DNA from: Actinomycetota bacterium
GTDB taxonomy: Bacteria; Actinomycetota; Acidimicrobiia; Acidimicrobiales; Ilumatobacteraceae
Reading direction: 5' to 3'
DNA length: 32,255 nucleotides
Assembly: GCA_009711295.1 (NCBI GenBank)
Contig: WLST01000014.1
Location: 1-32,255 of the forward strand
Positions 1 to 8,793 of this stretch are shown in pieces. The position numbers and the translations under genes were made by a program. The notes below the pieces were generated by a model. It was not told where the DNA came from. It made no database searches and saw only the letters and a list, made by a program, of their open reading frames with translations. Numbering within the stretch: position 1 is the stretch's first letter; every line of letters starts with the position of its first letter.

Positions 1-126
1 ACCGCGAACAACGAAAGCTCAAATGCAGTTCGCATTCTCATCATTGTTCCTATTGTCTTGGCAGCACTTGCAGCACTGCTGTTGCCAGCAGCAGTGCGCA
101 CACGTCGAAAGAAGATCAAGGCCTAG
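1..126 (+). CDS. C-terminal end of a membrane protein (partial)
   Basis: The first frame is open from the window edge to a TAG at 124-126 and encodes the last 41 residues of a protein whose start lies outside the window. The visible part has a short polar stretch, one hydrophobic segment of about 21 residues (roughly residues 12-33, rich in Ile, Leu, Val and Ala), and a basic tail ending RTRRKKIKA. A final transmembrane helix with a positively charged cytoplasmic tail fits many transporters and single-span proteins, so the family cannot be named. It converges on the minus-strand gene at 141-377 with only 14 bases between the stop codons. Confidence 0.6.
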   Translation, partial: TANNESSNAVRILIIVPIVLAALAALLLPAAVRTRRKKIKA

Positions 127-140
127 GGATTTTCTCGCGC

Positions 141-377
141 TTAGCCCTTGCGCTTCACCAGATTTACGAAACCGATAATGAGACCAATCAATACTGCGAC
201 AGCACCAATTGGCGCAGTGAAAAATGTGAGCCAAGGCAACACTCCGAAAGCACTCGATCCTTCATTTAATGCATCGTCAACGAATATTGATGCAATAAGA
301 GCGACCGATAGGGGAAGGATGGCAAAAACGATGCCGCCGAGAACTACGTACCATCCGCGAATTTTTCGATCTTGCAT
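141..377 (-). CDS. Small two-helix membrane protein of unknown function
   Basis: This encodes 78 residues that I cannot assign to a family. The sequence shows a short basic N-terminus (MQDRKIRG), a hydrophobic segment at about residues 9-32, a polar loop with acidic residues at about 33-45, and a second hydrophobic segment at about 46-72 followed by the basic end VKRKG. This predicts a helical hairpin in the membrane with both termini in the cytoplasm. The ATG at 377 is preceded by AGGGAG about six bases upstream, a good ribosome binding site that supports both the start and real expression. It lies downstream of tRNA-Thr on the same strand, separated by 55 bases. Confidence 0.6.
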   Translation of the reverse strand: MQDRKIRGWYVVLGGIVFAILPLSVALIASIFVDDALNEGSSAFGVLPWLTFFTAPIGAVAVLIGLIIGFVNLVKRKG

Positions 378-432
378 ATGTTCTCCCTAGCCGTCTACGA
401 CTGTGCGACAACAAAGGCTAGTGGGAAACTCA

Positions 433-508
433 TGGAGCCCAAGATGAGAATCGAACTCACGACCTACGCATTACGAGTGCGTTGCTCTACCGACTGAGCT
501 ACCTGGGC
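433..508 (-). tRNA. tRNA-Thr (anticodon CGU), CCA encoded
   Basis: Read on the minus strand, the gene starts at 508 with a seven-base acceptor GCCCAGG pairing with CTTGGGC (one G-U). The anticodon arm has a five-base stem ACGCA/TGCGT enclosing the loop CTCGTAA, giving anticodon CGU, which reads ACG threonine codons. The T-loop TTCGATT and a normal D-arm with GTCGGTAGA are present. A discriminator T is followed by an encoded CCA at 433-435. The short variable loop rules out a class II tRNA. Confidence 0.97.
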
Positions 509-517
509 AAGGACTTC

Positions 518-523
518 ACTTTA
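518..523 (-). promoter_or_regulatory. Putative -10 element of tRNA-Thr (TAAAGT)
   Basis: On the minus strand TAAAGT lies nine bases before the 5' end of tRNA-Thr, so transcription would start two or three bases before the mature tRNA. It matches the TAnnnT pattern found before many genes in this window. No clear -35 element is visible at the usual distance. Confidence 0.45.
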
Positions 524-573
524 TCGTCAAGAGGCGAAGGCGCATGATTCGCGGGTCGTCTTCCCCCAGAAAT

Positions 574-897
574 TCAAGGAGTTCGGCCGAAGATGGGTGC
601 ATCAAGATGCCTATTGGGTCGTGCGGGAAATTGCTGTGCAAGCGCTAGCACCTGTTCAAGCTCTTCACCTTTAGTACCTGTTGAACTGCCGTGATGACGC
701 ATTCGCTTTTCTAGGTGAATATCAATGGCGAAACCAGCCGCACCGATAATGCGTTCCAGTGTTTCAATTTTAGGAATCTTGATCCCCGATTCATAAGCAG
801 CAAGTGTTGAGTGGGATGTTTTGGCCCGTCGTGCAAGCTCGCGTAATGAGAGCCCAGATTGTTGCCGCGCAGTTTTGATTGCAAAGTGAACATTCAT
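574..897 (-). CDS. XRE-family helix-turn-helix regulator (antitoxin-like)
   Basis: This 107-residue protein carries an N-terminal Cro/C1-type HTH at about residues 5-60: a helix (FAIKTARQQSG), the turn region LSLRELARRAKTSHSTLAAYESG, and IPKIETLERIIGAAG. A short charged linker follows, then a C-terminal segment with FPARP and the ending APIFGRTP. To my recollection similar ends recur in actinobacterial XRE proteins, some of them antitoxins of two-gene modules. No toxin is visible on either side: holB ends 39 bases upstream and tRNA-Thr lies downstream. It may therefore be a solitary regulator or an orphan antitoxin. The DNA-binding fold is clear; targets are unknown. Its ATG at 897 lacks an obvious Shine-Dalgarno sequence. 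Confidence 0.85.
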   Translation of the reverse strand: MNVHFAIKTARQQSGLSLRELARRAKTSHSTLAAYESGIKIPKIETLERIIGAAGFAIDIHLEKRMRHHGSSTGTKGEELEQVLALAQQFPARPNRHLDAPIFGRTP

Positions 898-936
898 GAT
901 GTCAGTAAAGATAACGAAGGGTTGGTAGAGACAAAA

Positions 937-2016
937 CTACGAAAGTTCTACACCACGCACAATGGGGAGGCGCAGGAAAAGGGATTGCAAGAGAAGGGTT
1001 TCGTTGGCGTTCAGCCCAAGGTTGTGCATGGCGGTGTGGACGTGTGCAACTGCTTCGGCGTAGTCGTGAGTTTTGTGTGCATTGTGCGCATGCGACATTG
1101 CGTCGCGGTACACGCCAGCAAGTACGGCGAGCCCGCTGCGCAGTTCATCACTGCGGAAACGACGCAATTGACGCTTGTGGGCTTCGAGGAGAGTCTTACG
1201 ACCACTGCCACGTTCGCCGGTTGCTTTCACACGTTTTTCAAGTTCTTCAATCTCAAGTTTGTGTTGTTCTTCGAGTGGAACCGTTGCGGCTTCAATGCGT
1301 TGCACAATGTCGTCGACAAGTGCGAGTGCAACTGAACCAGAACCATCGAGCGAAGTAGGAACGCTGCTAAATGCTAAGCGGCGTGCTGCGTATGCACCGT
1401 CTTGTGCAAGAAGTCGTGCGCGTTCAATGCTGCCTGCTGCGCCATGCGATGCAGATTGCGCTGTGGCTTGTGCAACGCCTTCGGAAATGAGTTGAGCCTC
1501 AATGATGTCGGGGCTCACTTCGCCGAATTGAACAACAACACAGCGGGAAGCAACAGTGACGAGGCTTGGTACGAGTGAGTCGGCAAGAAGAATGAAAACA
1601 ACATGTGCAGTGGGCTCTTCAAATGTTTTGAGCAAACGAACCACAGCTGCTTCGGCCATGAGATGCACTTCATGCAAGATGATGATTTTGTGCGAGGACT
1701 CAATGGGGCTGCGTGATGCAGACTCGACAATGTCTTGTGCCATCTCGGCAGAGATAGATGCACCCTCACGCCAAATTTCGTGCACGTCGGCAAAACCTTG
1801 TTGTGCAATGAGGCGACCTTCACGCGACGAAGGGTCGGCTGCACCGGTGAGCAGTGTGGTGGCAAATGCACGAGCGGCTTCATCTTTGCCACAGCCTTCG
1901 GTTCCAACGAGGAGAAATCCATGAACAGGGTGTTCGGTGAGGCGTTGGAGAAGTTCAACGGCGTGGGGCTGGCCAATGACGGCGTCCCACATTGAACTCA
2001 CCAGGGCATTGCTCAT
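937..2016 (-). CDS. holB: DNA polymerase III delta' subunit (clamp loader)
   Basis: At 359 residues this is a normal length for delta', a structural subunit of the clamp loader that opens the beta sliding clamp onto primed DNA. It starts with the usual WDAVIGQPHAVELL box. Next come a P-loop-like GTEGCGKD (38-45, with D where S/T is usual), a hydrophobic Walker-B-like strand ending HEVHLM (115-120), LLKTFEEP (128-135), and the SRC motif (157-159) that contributes an arginine finger to neighbouring subunits. The four-cysteine zinc module of E. coli delta' is absent. The altered P-loop fits a subunit that does not hydrolyse ATP. Its start overlaps the end of tmk by four bases (ATGA), so topA, tmk and holB are probably co-transcribed and translationally coupled. 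Confidence 0.92.
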   Translation of the reverse strand: MSNALVSSMWDAVIGQPHAVELLQRLTEHPVHGFLLVGTEGCGKDEAARAFATTLLTGAADPSSREGRLIAQQGFADVHEIWREGASISAEMAQDIVESASRSPIESSHKIIILHEVHLMAEAAVVRLLKTFEEPTAHVVFILLADSLVPSLVTVASRCVVVQFGEVSPDIIEAQLISEGVAQATAQSASHGAAGSIERARLLAQDGAYAARRLAFSSVPTSLDGSGSVALALVDDIVQRIEAATVPLEEQHKLEIEELEKRVKATGERGSGRKTLLEAHKRQLRRFRSDELRSGLAVLAGVYRDAMSHAHNAHKTHDYAEAVAHVHTAMHNLGLNANETLLLQSLFLRLPIVRGVELS

Positions 2017-2636
2017 GAGTGCAATGTAAAGGATGGATGTGCCACTACCGCGGTAAATATTTTTTCTTCGACCACGTCTTTTGGCTCAAGGCCGTCGATG
2101 AGTATCCAACGCGCGGGGTCTTTTGCGGCGAGTTCAGCAAAACCTGCGCCGATGCGGGCGAAGAAGTCGGCCCCTTCACGCTCAAAGCGGTCGAGGTCGC
2201 GTTTGGCCAAGCGCGTGTTGGCTTCTTCGGTAGAAATCTGAATCCAGACCACAATGTCGGGGAGCACGTTGTTGAGTGCCCATGTGTTGATACTGAGCAA
2301 TGTGTCTACGTCGAGACCACGGCCATAACCCTGGTAGGCGAGCGTGGAGTACACACTGCGATCGCTCACCACGTGTTGACCACGTTGGAGGGTGGGCTCA
2401 ATGAGTTCGCTCATGTGTTGGGCACGGTCGGCGGTCATGAGTAGGAGTTCAGTGCGTGAGTTGAGATCGGTATTTTCTGGGTCGGCCAAAATGCCACGCA
2501 GCAATGCACCAATACGTGTGCCACCTGGTTCACGAGTGGCAACAGCGTTGATCTTTTCCGCAAGGCGAGTGACGTGCGTGCTCTTGCCGCAACCTTCGAG
2601 CCCTTCAAAGGCAATGTAGGTGCCGCGAGTGGTCAT
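2013..2636 (-). CDS. tmk: Thymidylate kinase
   Basis: This 207-residue enzyme phosphorylates dTMP to dTDP with ATP, the committed step to dTTP for DNA synthesis. Visible hallmarks are the P-loop FEGLEGCGKST (about residues 10-20), the REPGGT dTMP-binding motif (about 36-41), the SDRSVYSTLAYQG segment carrying the DR motif that positions phosphates, and a basic lid-like region around LAKRDLDRFE. The length is typical of bacterial Tmk. It overlaps topA upstream by four bases and holB downstream by four bases, which places dTTP supply, clamp loading and supercoil control in one operon, a common actinobacterial arrangement. Confidence 0.97.
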   Translation of the reverse strand: MTTRGTYIAFEGLEGCGKSTHVTRLAEKINAVATREPGGTRIGALLRGILADPENTDLNSRTELLLMTADRAQHMSELIEPTLQRGQHVVSDRSVYSTLAYQGYGRGLDVDTLLSINTWALNNVLPDIVVWIQISTEEANTRLAKRDLDRFEREGADFFARIGAGFAELAAKDPARWILIDGLEPKDVVEEKIFTAVVAHPSFTLHS

Positions 2637-5374
2637 GAATCGTCGGAACTCTTTGCGGGTTTTTTCGCAGCGGCTTTTTTCACGGTTGCTTTTTTAGCTG
2701 CAGCCTTTTTGGCTGGAGCTTTTTTCGCAACCGCTTTCTTGGCAGGTGCTTTCTTCGCCGCAACTTTCTTTGCACCACGCTTCTTCGGCGCGCCACCGTT
2801 TTCCTCTATATATTCGCGGCGCAGTTGCAAGAGTTCATATGCCCGCTCGGGGTTCATGTCTTGCAAAATATCGCCACGCTTTAAGCCGGCATTGGTTTCA
2901 CCATCGGTGACGTATTCGCCAAAGCGACCTTCTTTTGCAACTACAGGTTTACCGCTGACGGGGTCGTTGCCGAATTCTTTTAGCGGCGGTTTCGGCGCAG
3001 CACGCCCGCGACCAAATACTCGAGGTGTTGCCAATAGTGCGAGAGCTTCTTCCAAGTTGACGGAGAGAATTTGCTCTTCATTTTGCAAAGTACGGCTGTC
3101 TTTACCTTTTGATATGTAGGGGCCGAAACGACCGTTTTGGGCGGTGATGATTTCGCCGTCCGCTGGGTCATGGCCCACTGTTCGCGGGAGTGAGAGCAGG
3201 TCCTCTGCATCTTTCATGCTGAGACGTTCAACATTCATGGTTGCAAAGAGCGACACCATTTTTGGTTTTTCTAAACCAGGTGGCAAGTTGTCGGGAGTTC
3301 CCCATTGCACGTACGCGCCGTAGCGACCAGTTTTGGCAAAGACGGGAAATCCATCTTTGTGGCCGATGGGCTCGTCGCCTTTAGGTGCGGCAAGAAGCTG
3401 CAAGGCAACTTCCAACGTGAGATCTTCCGGGGTCATGGTGTCGGGAACGCCAGCAGTGTTTTCCAGGCTGCGCACGTAGGGGCCAAATTTTCCTGGCTTC
3501 ACATAGACGTCTTCACCGTCGGCTGGATTCTTGCCCAATATAAAGGTGTTGATTGCAGCAGCATCAATTTCGTCGAGGTTGTTGGCAACGATGCGCTTCA
3601 AGCCGAGGTCGTTGGCCACTTCATTGCCGTTGTTGTCGAGAGCGCCAAAGTAGAAGTGTTGCAACCAGGCTTCACGACCTTGTTCGCCACGTGCAATGGC
3701 GTCGAGGTCTTCTTCCACCGAAGCGGTGAAGCCGTAGTCGACGAGTGTGCCGAAGTGATCTTCCAACAATCGAATGACAGAGAACGCTGTCCAGGTAGGA
3801 ACAAGCGCTGTTCCTTTTTTACGCAGGTAATCGCCGCGGTCGACCATGGTGGAAATGATGGAGGCCCATGTTGATGGGCGGCCAATGCCGAGTTCTTCAA
3901 GTTTCTTTACAAGCGATGCTTCGGTATAGCGCGCTGGTGGTGAGGTTGCATGTGCATTGCTGGTGTATTGCGCAACAGAAATGGATTGCCCAGCTTTCAT
4001 CGCCGGGAGCAACACCGATTCATCATTTTTCGCATCGGCCTTGTCGTCATCGGCAGCATCTTCATCGGGAAGATCTTCATAGGCCATGCGATAGCCCTTG
4101 AAGTTGATGGTGGTGCCACTCGCAGAAAACTCGCAACGCGAAGAAGCCGCGTCGGATGCTGTTGCTTCCAAACGCACGCTCACGGTGACGCCTGTTGCGT
4201 CGGCCATTTGCGATGCAAGTGTGCGCTGCCAAATGAGACGGTAAAGCGCGGCTTCTTGTTTTGACTTAAAGCTGCTTTCTACTTTTTCTGGAGCACGCAT
4301 AGGCAACGTTGGGCGAATGGCTTCGTGTGCTTCTTGTGCGTTTTTAATTTTCGAATTGAAAATACGTGGTGATGACGAAAGTGCTTCATTGCCATATGTA
4401 CTGCGAATGGTGTCGCGCACCTCACCCATTGCATCGGCGCTCAAAGTAACTGAGTCGGTACGCATGTAGGTGATGTATCCGTTTTCATACAAGCTTTGAG
4501 CAATGCTCATCACTTGGCGACCCGAGAGACGCAACTTGCGTCCTGCTTCTTGTTGCAAGGTGCTGGTCATGAACGGTGCTTTAGGAGATGAGCGGTACGG
4601 CTTGTCTTCCACGCTGGTGACGGTAAGTGACTTGCCGGTGAGGCCTGCAAGAAGTTCTTGACCTTGTTTTTCATTGACAACAACAACATCGCTTTTCGCT
4701 ACACCATTGCTGTCGAAGTCTTTACCTGTTGCAATGCGCTGCGTGTTGAGCGCAATGAGTCGGGCGGTGAACTGCGGGGAAGTGTCGGCAAGCGCGTCGA
4801 TGTCGAAATAGGAAGCAGAGTTGAACGCAATACGTTCGCGTTCACGTTCCACAATGAGGCGCAACGCCGGGCTTTGCACGCGGCCAGCAGAGAGACCCCG
4901 GTTCACACGTCGCCACAAAACGGGCGAGAGTTCATACCCATATAAACGGTCAAGCACGCGGCGGGTTTCCGCGGCGTCAACCAAGTGACGGTCGATCTTG
5001 CGAGGGTGGGCAACAGCGTGCTCAATAGCTGAACGGGTGATTTCGTGAAACACCATGCGATGGCATTCAACCTTGGGCTTCAGATACTCCTCGAGGTGGG
5101 CAGAGATGGCCTCTCCCTCGCGGTCTTCGTCGGTTGCGAGATACACCACGGTGGCGTTCTTCAGATCGGCCTTCAGGTCTTTTACAATCTGCTTGCCGCG
5201 CTCGGTGAGCTCGTAGGCAGCCTTGAAATGGTTGTCTACATCAACCGCCATCCCCTTGCTGGGGAGGTCGGCAATGTGGCCCACAGAGGCTCGGACGATG
5301 TACTCGCTTCCGAGGAACTGAGAGATGGTTTTGGCCTTGGCAGGCGATTCGACGATGACGAGTGGTTTTCCCAT
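2633..5374 (-). CDS. topA: DNA topoisomerase I (type IA) with lysine-rich tail
   Basis: This 913-residue enzyme relaxes negative supercoils through a transient 5'-phosphotyrosyl break. The Toprim domain is at the N-terminus, with E9 in IVESPAKAKT and the acidic triad of TDEDREGE (81-88). The active-site tyrosine is Y303 in ITYMRTDS. Four copies of the C-terminal repeat are recognisable: GKFGPYV, GRYGAYV, GRFGPYI and GRFGEYV. There are no zinc-finger cysteine clusters. Instead the last 50 or so residues are a run of KKA/PAKKA units ending KSSDDS, the basic tail known in mycobacterial TopA to aid DNA binding and processivity. It is the first gene of the topA-tmk-holB operon. The start at 5374 has no strong ribosome binding site. 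Confidence 0.98.
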   Translation of the reverse strand: MGKPLVIVESPAKAKTISQFLGSEYIVRASVGHIADLPSKGMAVDVDNHFKAAYELTERGKQIVKDLKADLKNATVVYLATDEDREGEAISAHLEEYLKPKVECHRMVFHEITRSAIEHAVAHPRKIDRHLVDAAETRRVLDRLYGYELSPVLWRRVNRGLSAGRVQSPALRLIVERERERIAFNSASYFDIDALADTSPQFTARLIALNTQRIATGKDFDSNGVAKSDVVVVNEKQGQELLAGLTGKSLTVTSVEDKPYRSSPKAPFMTSTLQQEAGRKLRLSGRQVMSIAQSLYENGYITYMRTDSVTLSADAMGEVRDTIRSTYGNEALSSSPRIFNSKIKNAQEAHEAIRPTLPMRAPEKVESSFKSKQEAALYRLIWQRTLASQMADATGVTVSVRLEATASDAASSRCEFSASGTTINFKGYRMAYEDLPDEDAADDDKADAKNDESVLLPAMKAGQSISVAQYTSNAHATSPPARYTEASLVKKLEELGIGRPSTWASIISTMVDRGDYLRKKGTALVPTWTAFSVIRLLEDHFGTLVDYGFTASVEEDLDAIARGEQGREAWLQHFYFGALDNNGNEVANDLGLKRIVANNLDEIDAAAINTFILGKNPADGEDVYVKPGKFGPYVRSLENTAGVPDTMTPEDLTLEVALQLLAAPKGDEPIGHKDGFPVFAKTGRYGAYVQWGTPDNLPPGLEKPKMVSLFATMNVERLSMKDAEDLLSLPRTVGHDPADGEIITAQNGRFGPYISKGKDSRTLQNEEQILSVNLEEALALLATPRVFGRGRAAPKPPLKEFGNDPVSGKPVVAKEGRFGEYVTDGETNAGLKRGDILQDMNPERAYELLQLRREYIEENGGAPKKRGAKKVAAKKAPAKKAVAKKAPAKKAAAKKATVKKAAAKKPAKSSDDS

Positions 5375-5427
5375 ATGGTCTGTATCTGCTAGGTCATTTC
5401 AGAGGGCTTTGTCAAGCCATAGGGATA

Positions 5428-5450
5428 AAACCCTTATACTGCAAGGGTTT
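5428..5450 (-). terminator. Probable intrinsic terminator of the MmpL-type gene
   Basis: On the minus strand AAACCCTT and AAGGGTTT form an eight-base stem with a seven-base loop, followed by a short T run (the stem's T's extend to TTTT). The stem contains the last codons and the TAA stop of the exporter gene, so terminator and stop codon overlap. The U-tract is short, so strength is uncertain. Confidence 0.45.
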
Positions 5451-7737
5451 CAGAATCGTGGTGGTGACCCTCGACGTCAATTTTGGGCAAGATGCGATCA
5501 AGCCATTTCGGAATCCACCAGTTACGTGACCCGAGGAGTTCCATGGTGGCGGGCACCAAAACCATCCGCACAATGGTGGCGTCGATGAGGACGGCAAAAG
5601 CCATGCCCAAACCGAACAATTTCAGCTGGCGATCGTCACCCAAAACGAAGGCCGAAAAGACGCACACCATGATGAGTGCGGCTGCTGTAATGACTCGGGC
5701 GGTGGCGGCAAGGCCGTCGGCAACGGCTGACGCGTTGTCGCCAGTGCGGTCGTATTCCTCTTTTATACGTGAAAGCAAAAACACCTCGTAGTCCATCGAT
5801 AAACCAAAGACGATGGCGAAGAGCATCATCGGTGCCCATGACTCCACAGGGCCTGCTTTGTCGACCCCGATGAGGTCTTTGCCCCAGCCCCACTGGAAGA
5901 CGGCAACGATGAGGCCGTACGCCGCGCCAATGGAAAGGAGGTTCATGATGACCGCTTTGAGGGGAACCAAGAGGCTGCGGAAAACAGCCATTAATAAGAG
6001 GAATGACAAAATGAGAACTGCGCCAATGAGATAGGGCAAACGGCCACCGATGTAATCGGCAAAGTCAATACTGGCGGCAGTGAACCCGCCCACTTTTGCG
6101 GTGACTCCCGTTGCCGGAATCACTTCGTCGCGAAGAGTGTGCACGAGTTGGGTGGTTTCTTTTTCTTGCGGCGAACTCTTCGGATAGACCACCACCAAAG
6201 CGAGGGGTTGCCCATCGATTTCTGTTGATGGGCCAGCTGCGCTGAGCGGGCTTGGTGTTGCAAAGGCAACGTTGTCTGCTTGCGAGAGAGTGCCTGCAAA
6301 TGCCATCAGTTTTTCTGGTGATGCTGCAGTGTCGCCTTGAACGGTGACGAATAGTGGTCCGTTCACACCAGGGCCAAACCCTTCGGCGAGAAGGTCGTAT
6401 GCCTGACGTGCTGTTGTTTCTTCTGGTTGGTTACCCGTGTCGCCAAAGCCAAGACGAATACTGAAGAGAGGAACAGAGAGAAGAACTAAAACGCTTGATG
6501 AGGAAATGAGTGCGGTCCACGGGCGACGTTGTACAAAACGACTCCAACGGAACCAAAAGGTGAGTTCACGAGCTTTGGTAACGCGTACTGGAATGGGTTG
6601 ACGAAGCGAACGAAAAACAAAACTCAGGGCTGTAATGGCAGCCGCACCAACGAGACCAAGGAGGAGAACGGGTAGCGAGTGGAAGATAATTGCACCGAGG
6701 GCGCAGAGCACAACCACCGTGAGTGCAGCAATAGCGGCACGTGTAGTGACATCGATGCGATGTTTCACCATGCCAAGTAGTGCGGGGAGCAAAGTAACCG
6801 ATGCAAGCATCATTACGAGCACGCCAATAGCTGCACCTGTGGCAAGTCCACGCACAAATGACAACCCCATCATATATAAGCCAAGTAGCGAAATGATGAC
6901 AGTGACACCAGCGAAAAGAACTGCGCGACCACTTGTATCAACTGCGTCGACCACAGCTTTTTCTACAGACATCCCTGCCTGTAAGCCTTCTCGGTATCGG
7001 GTAACGATGAACAGCGCATAGTCGATGCCTACGCCAAGACCCACCATTGCCACCATTGAAGTGGTGAAGTCGGGCATCAAAGTTGCATGACTCAAAATGG
7101 TGACGGTGCTGACAGCAATACCTAAACCAAGAAGTGCAGTGCCAATGGGCAAGCCCATAGCGAGTACCGAGCCAAAAGCAAGAACAAGAATCACAATGGC
7201 GGCAAGGATGCCAAGCGCTTCACTTTCTGGCACAGCGAACTTGACGAAAATTTCACCGCCGTATTCCACCTGAACTCCGCTGACTTTGGTGAGAGTGGCG
7301 TCACCAATTTCTTGAACCTCATCAGAGAAGGTGATTCCCTCTGCCTCACTTCTATTGCTGATATCTAAACGAGCAAAAGCAATTTTTCCCGACTGGCTGA
7401 CCTGTTGTGGGTTGTCGTACGGGCTAATGGTGTCGACACCTTCGATGGCGCCTACTTGATTGAGAAAAGTTGCCATGGCATCTTTGAGGCCCGGTGCATT
7501 GAGGCCTTCTTCGCTTTTGAAGACCACTGTTGCCGAGAAGCCAGCTTTATTGGGGTTTGCTTTTTCAAGGAGTTCTTGAACTTCGCGCGATTCGCTACTT
7601 GGCAGCACAAAGTCGGTGCGGAAGTCACCCTTCATTGCGCCCGAAACTGCAGCAACGATGAAAAAGAGGGGAATCCAAATTCCGAAAACAACAATGCGGC
7701 GACGGCGCACGCAAAACCGGGCAAGTGAACTCAACAT
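5434..7737 (-). CDS. MmpL/RND-family membrane exporter
   Basis: This is a 767-residue inner-membrane protein with the MMPL layout. A first helix (about 12-34) precedes an extracytoplasmic domain (about 35-172), then five helices to about 320. A central cytoplasmic region and helix follow, then a second extracytoplasmic domain and five more helices. Both halves carry the Asp-Tyr pair of the proton relay known from MmpL3: GIDYALF (D239, Y240) and SMDYEVF (D649, Y650). Such proteins use proton flow to export lipids or drugs; the substrate here cannot be read from sequence. The C-terminus ends in a small His-rich patch (HHHD). AAAGG about seven bases before the ATG at 7737 supports the start. It diverges from rsgA. 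Confidence 0.93.
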   Translation of the reverse strand: MLSSLARFCVRRRRIVVFGIWIPLFFIVAAVSGAMKGDFRTDFVLPSSESREVQELLEKANPNKAGFSATVVFKSEEGLNAPGLKDAMATFLNQVGAIEGVDTISPYDNPQQVSQSGKIAFARLDISNRSEAEGITFSDEVQEIGDATLTKVSGVQVEYGGEIFVKFAVPESEALGILAAIVILVLAFGSVLAMGLPIGTALLGLGIAVSTVTILSHATLMPDFTTSMVAMVGLGVGIDYALFIVTRYREGLQAGMSVEKAVVDAVDTSGRAVLFAGVTVIISLLGLYMMGLSFVRGLATGAAIGVLVMMLASVTLLPALLGMVKHRIDVTTRAAIAALTVVVLCALGAIIFHSLPVLLLGLVGAAAITALSFVFRSLRQPIPVRVTKARELTFWFRWSRFVQRRPWTALISSSSVLVLLSVPLFSIRLGFGDTGNQPEETTARQAYDLLAEGFGPGVNGPLFVTVQGDTAASPEKLMAFAGTLSQADNVAFATPSPLSAAGPSTEIDGQPLALVVVYPKSSPQEKETTQLVHTLRDEVIPATGVTAKVGGFTAASIDFADYIGGRLPYLIGAVLILSFLLLMAVFRSLLVPLKAVIMNLLSIGAAYGLIVAVFQWGWGKDLIGVDKAGPVESWAPMMLFAIVFGLSMDYEVFLLSRIKEEYDRTGDNASAVADGLAATARVITAAALIMVCVFSAFVLGDDRQLKLFGLGMAFAVLIDATIVRMVLVPATMELLGSRNWWIPKWLDRILPKIDVEGHHHDSETLAV

Positions 7738-7766
7738 GAGGGGCCTTTCGAAGAAGAACTAGTCAC

Positions 7767-7772
7767 AGGTTA
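7767..7772 (-). promoter_or_regulatory. Putative -10 element of the MmpL-type gene (TAACCT)
   Basis: TAACCT on the minus strand would place the start of transcription near 7760, giving a leader of about 22 bases that carries the AAAGG ribosome binding site of the exporter gene. Only the hexamer supports this. Confidence 0.3.
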
Positions 7773-7785
7773 GGGGATTAGCCAT

Positions 7786-7791
7786 TAGCGT
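7786..7791 (+). promoter_or_regulatory. Putative -10 element of rsgA (TAGCGT)
   Basis: TAGCGT ends eight bases before the ATG at 7800, and no Shine-Dalgarno sequence lies between them. This fits leaderless transcription, as at many other starts in the window. Confidence 0.4.
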
Positions 7792-7799
7792 TTGCAGTA

Positions 7800-8759
7800 A
7801 TGCACGAAGAAAACGCACATGCCTGGCGCGTGAAACGCCTCGACCGAGGGTGGAGCACACTTTTGGCGCACGATGGCAGCGAAATGCGCGTACGGAACAT
7901 TGGGGCGGAAGTTGCGGTGGGCGACTATGTGACCATCGACACAAATGAAGAACGTGTGAGCGAAGTCTTAACGCGTAAGTCGGCCATCATTCGCCGAGCA
8001 TCATTTGAAGGTGCACGCGCAACATCGCATGTTGTTGCCGCGAATCTCGACACCGTATTTTTGTTACACGCAGCACCATCGGGTGTGAACCCACGGCGGC
8101 TTGAGCGCGAGCTCATCTTGGCTTTCGATAGCGGGGCAACTCCTGTTGTTCTTCTCACAAAATCAGATGCAGTAGATGCAGAAACAATCGCCAATCTCAC
8201 TGAAGTGGTGCGAGAGGTTGCTCCCGATGTCGATGTGCACGGGTTGAGTTCTCGCCAACAAGAAACGCTGGCAGTTCTTCATCAATACACAAGCAACAAC
8301 GAAACCATTGTGCTTTTAGGTGCAAGTGGAGTAGGCAAGTCAACCTTGGTCAACGCACTTGTGGGCGCACGAGTGCAAAATGTGGGTGAAGTGCGTGAAG
8401 GCGACCAACGCGGACGGCATACCACCGTTGCTGCAGATCTTGTGGAAATACCAAGCGGTGGTTGGCTCATCGATACACCTGGTTTGCGTGCGCTGAGTTT
8501 GTGGACCAGTGGGCATGGCATTGAAAAAGCTTTTGCCGACGTGTTCGCGTTGTCGGAAAAATGTCGCTTTCGTGATTGCAAACACGAAGATGAACCAGAG
8601 TGTGCAGTTCAAAATGCAATTAGCACGAACACGCTTTCACCGTTACGCCTCAGCAGTATGAAACGACTCATTGCAGAAGAAGTTGCATTGGAAGAAGAGC
8701 AACGTGAACGCGAAAAAGCTAGTGACAGACGTGGTTTTCGCAAACCAAAAACTCCTTAA
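7800..8759 (+). CDS. rsgA: Ribosome small-subunit GTPase RsgA
   Basis: This 319-residue GTPase acts late in 30S subunit maturation. It has the circularly permuted motif order diagnostic of the family: G4 TKSD (120-123) precedes G1 GASGVGKST (174-182) and G3 DTPG (225-228). An N-terminal OB-fold (about 1-65) comes before the GTPase domain. A C-terminal zinc site is formed by C255, C260, H262 and C268 in CRFRDCKHEDEPEC, followed by a charged helical tail. The length is typical. The ATG at 7800 has no ribosome binding site, but a TAnnnT hexamer lies eight bases upstream, so the message may be leaderless. It diverges from the MmpL-type gene. Confidence 0.95.
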   Translation: MHEENAHAWRVKRLDRGWSTLLAHDGSEMRVRNIGAEVAVGDYVTIDTNEERVSEVLTRKSAIIRRASFEGARATSHVVAANLDTVFLLHAAPSGVNPRRLERELILAFDSGATPVVLLTKSDAVDAETIANLTEVVREVAPDVDVHGLSSRQQETLAVLHQYTSNNETIVLLGASGVGKSTLVNALVGARVQNVGEVREGDQRGRHTTVAADLVEIPSGGWLIDTPGLRALSLWTSGHGIEKAFADVFALSEKCRFRDCKHEDEPECAVQNAISTNTLSPLRLSSMKRLIAEEVALEEEQREREKASDRRGFRKPKTP

Positions 8760-8793
8760 GTTGTTATTACCGCTCGTGTCGTTCACGACGTAC

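Noticed and set aside
524-530. TTGACG upstream of tRNA-Thr as a -35 element
   Set aside because: It is one base from the -10-like hexamer, too close to act as its -35.
859-1335. Plus-strand frame of 158 codons
   Set aside because: It lies antisense inside holB, which has clear clamp-loader motifs; no start signal is present.
2640-2800. Short tandem DNA repeat at the end of topA
   Set aside because: It is explained by repeated AKK-type codons of the known basic TopA tail.
2574-3119. Plus-strand Ala/Phe-rich frame
   Set aside because: It is the complement of the lysine/alanine-rich TopA tail.
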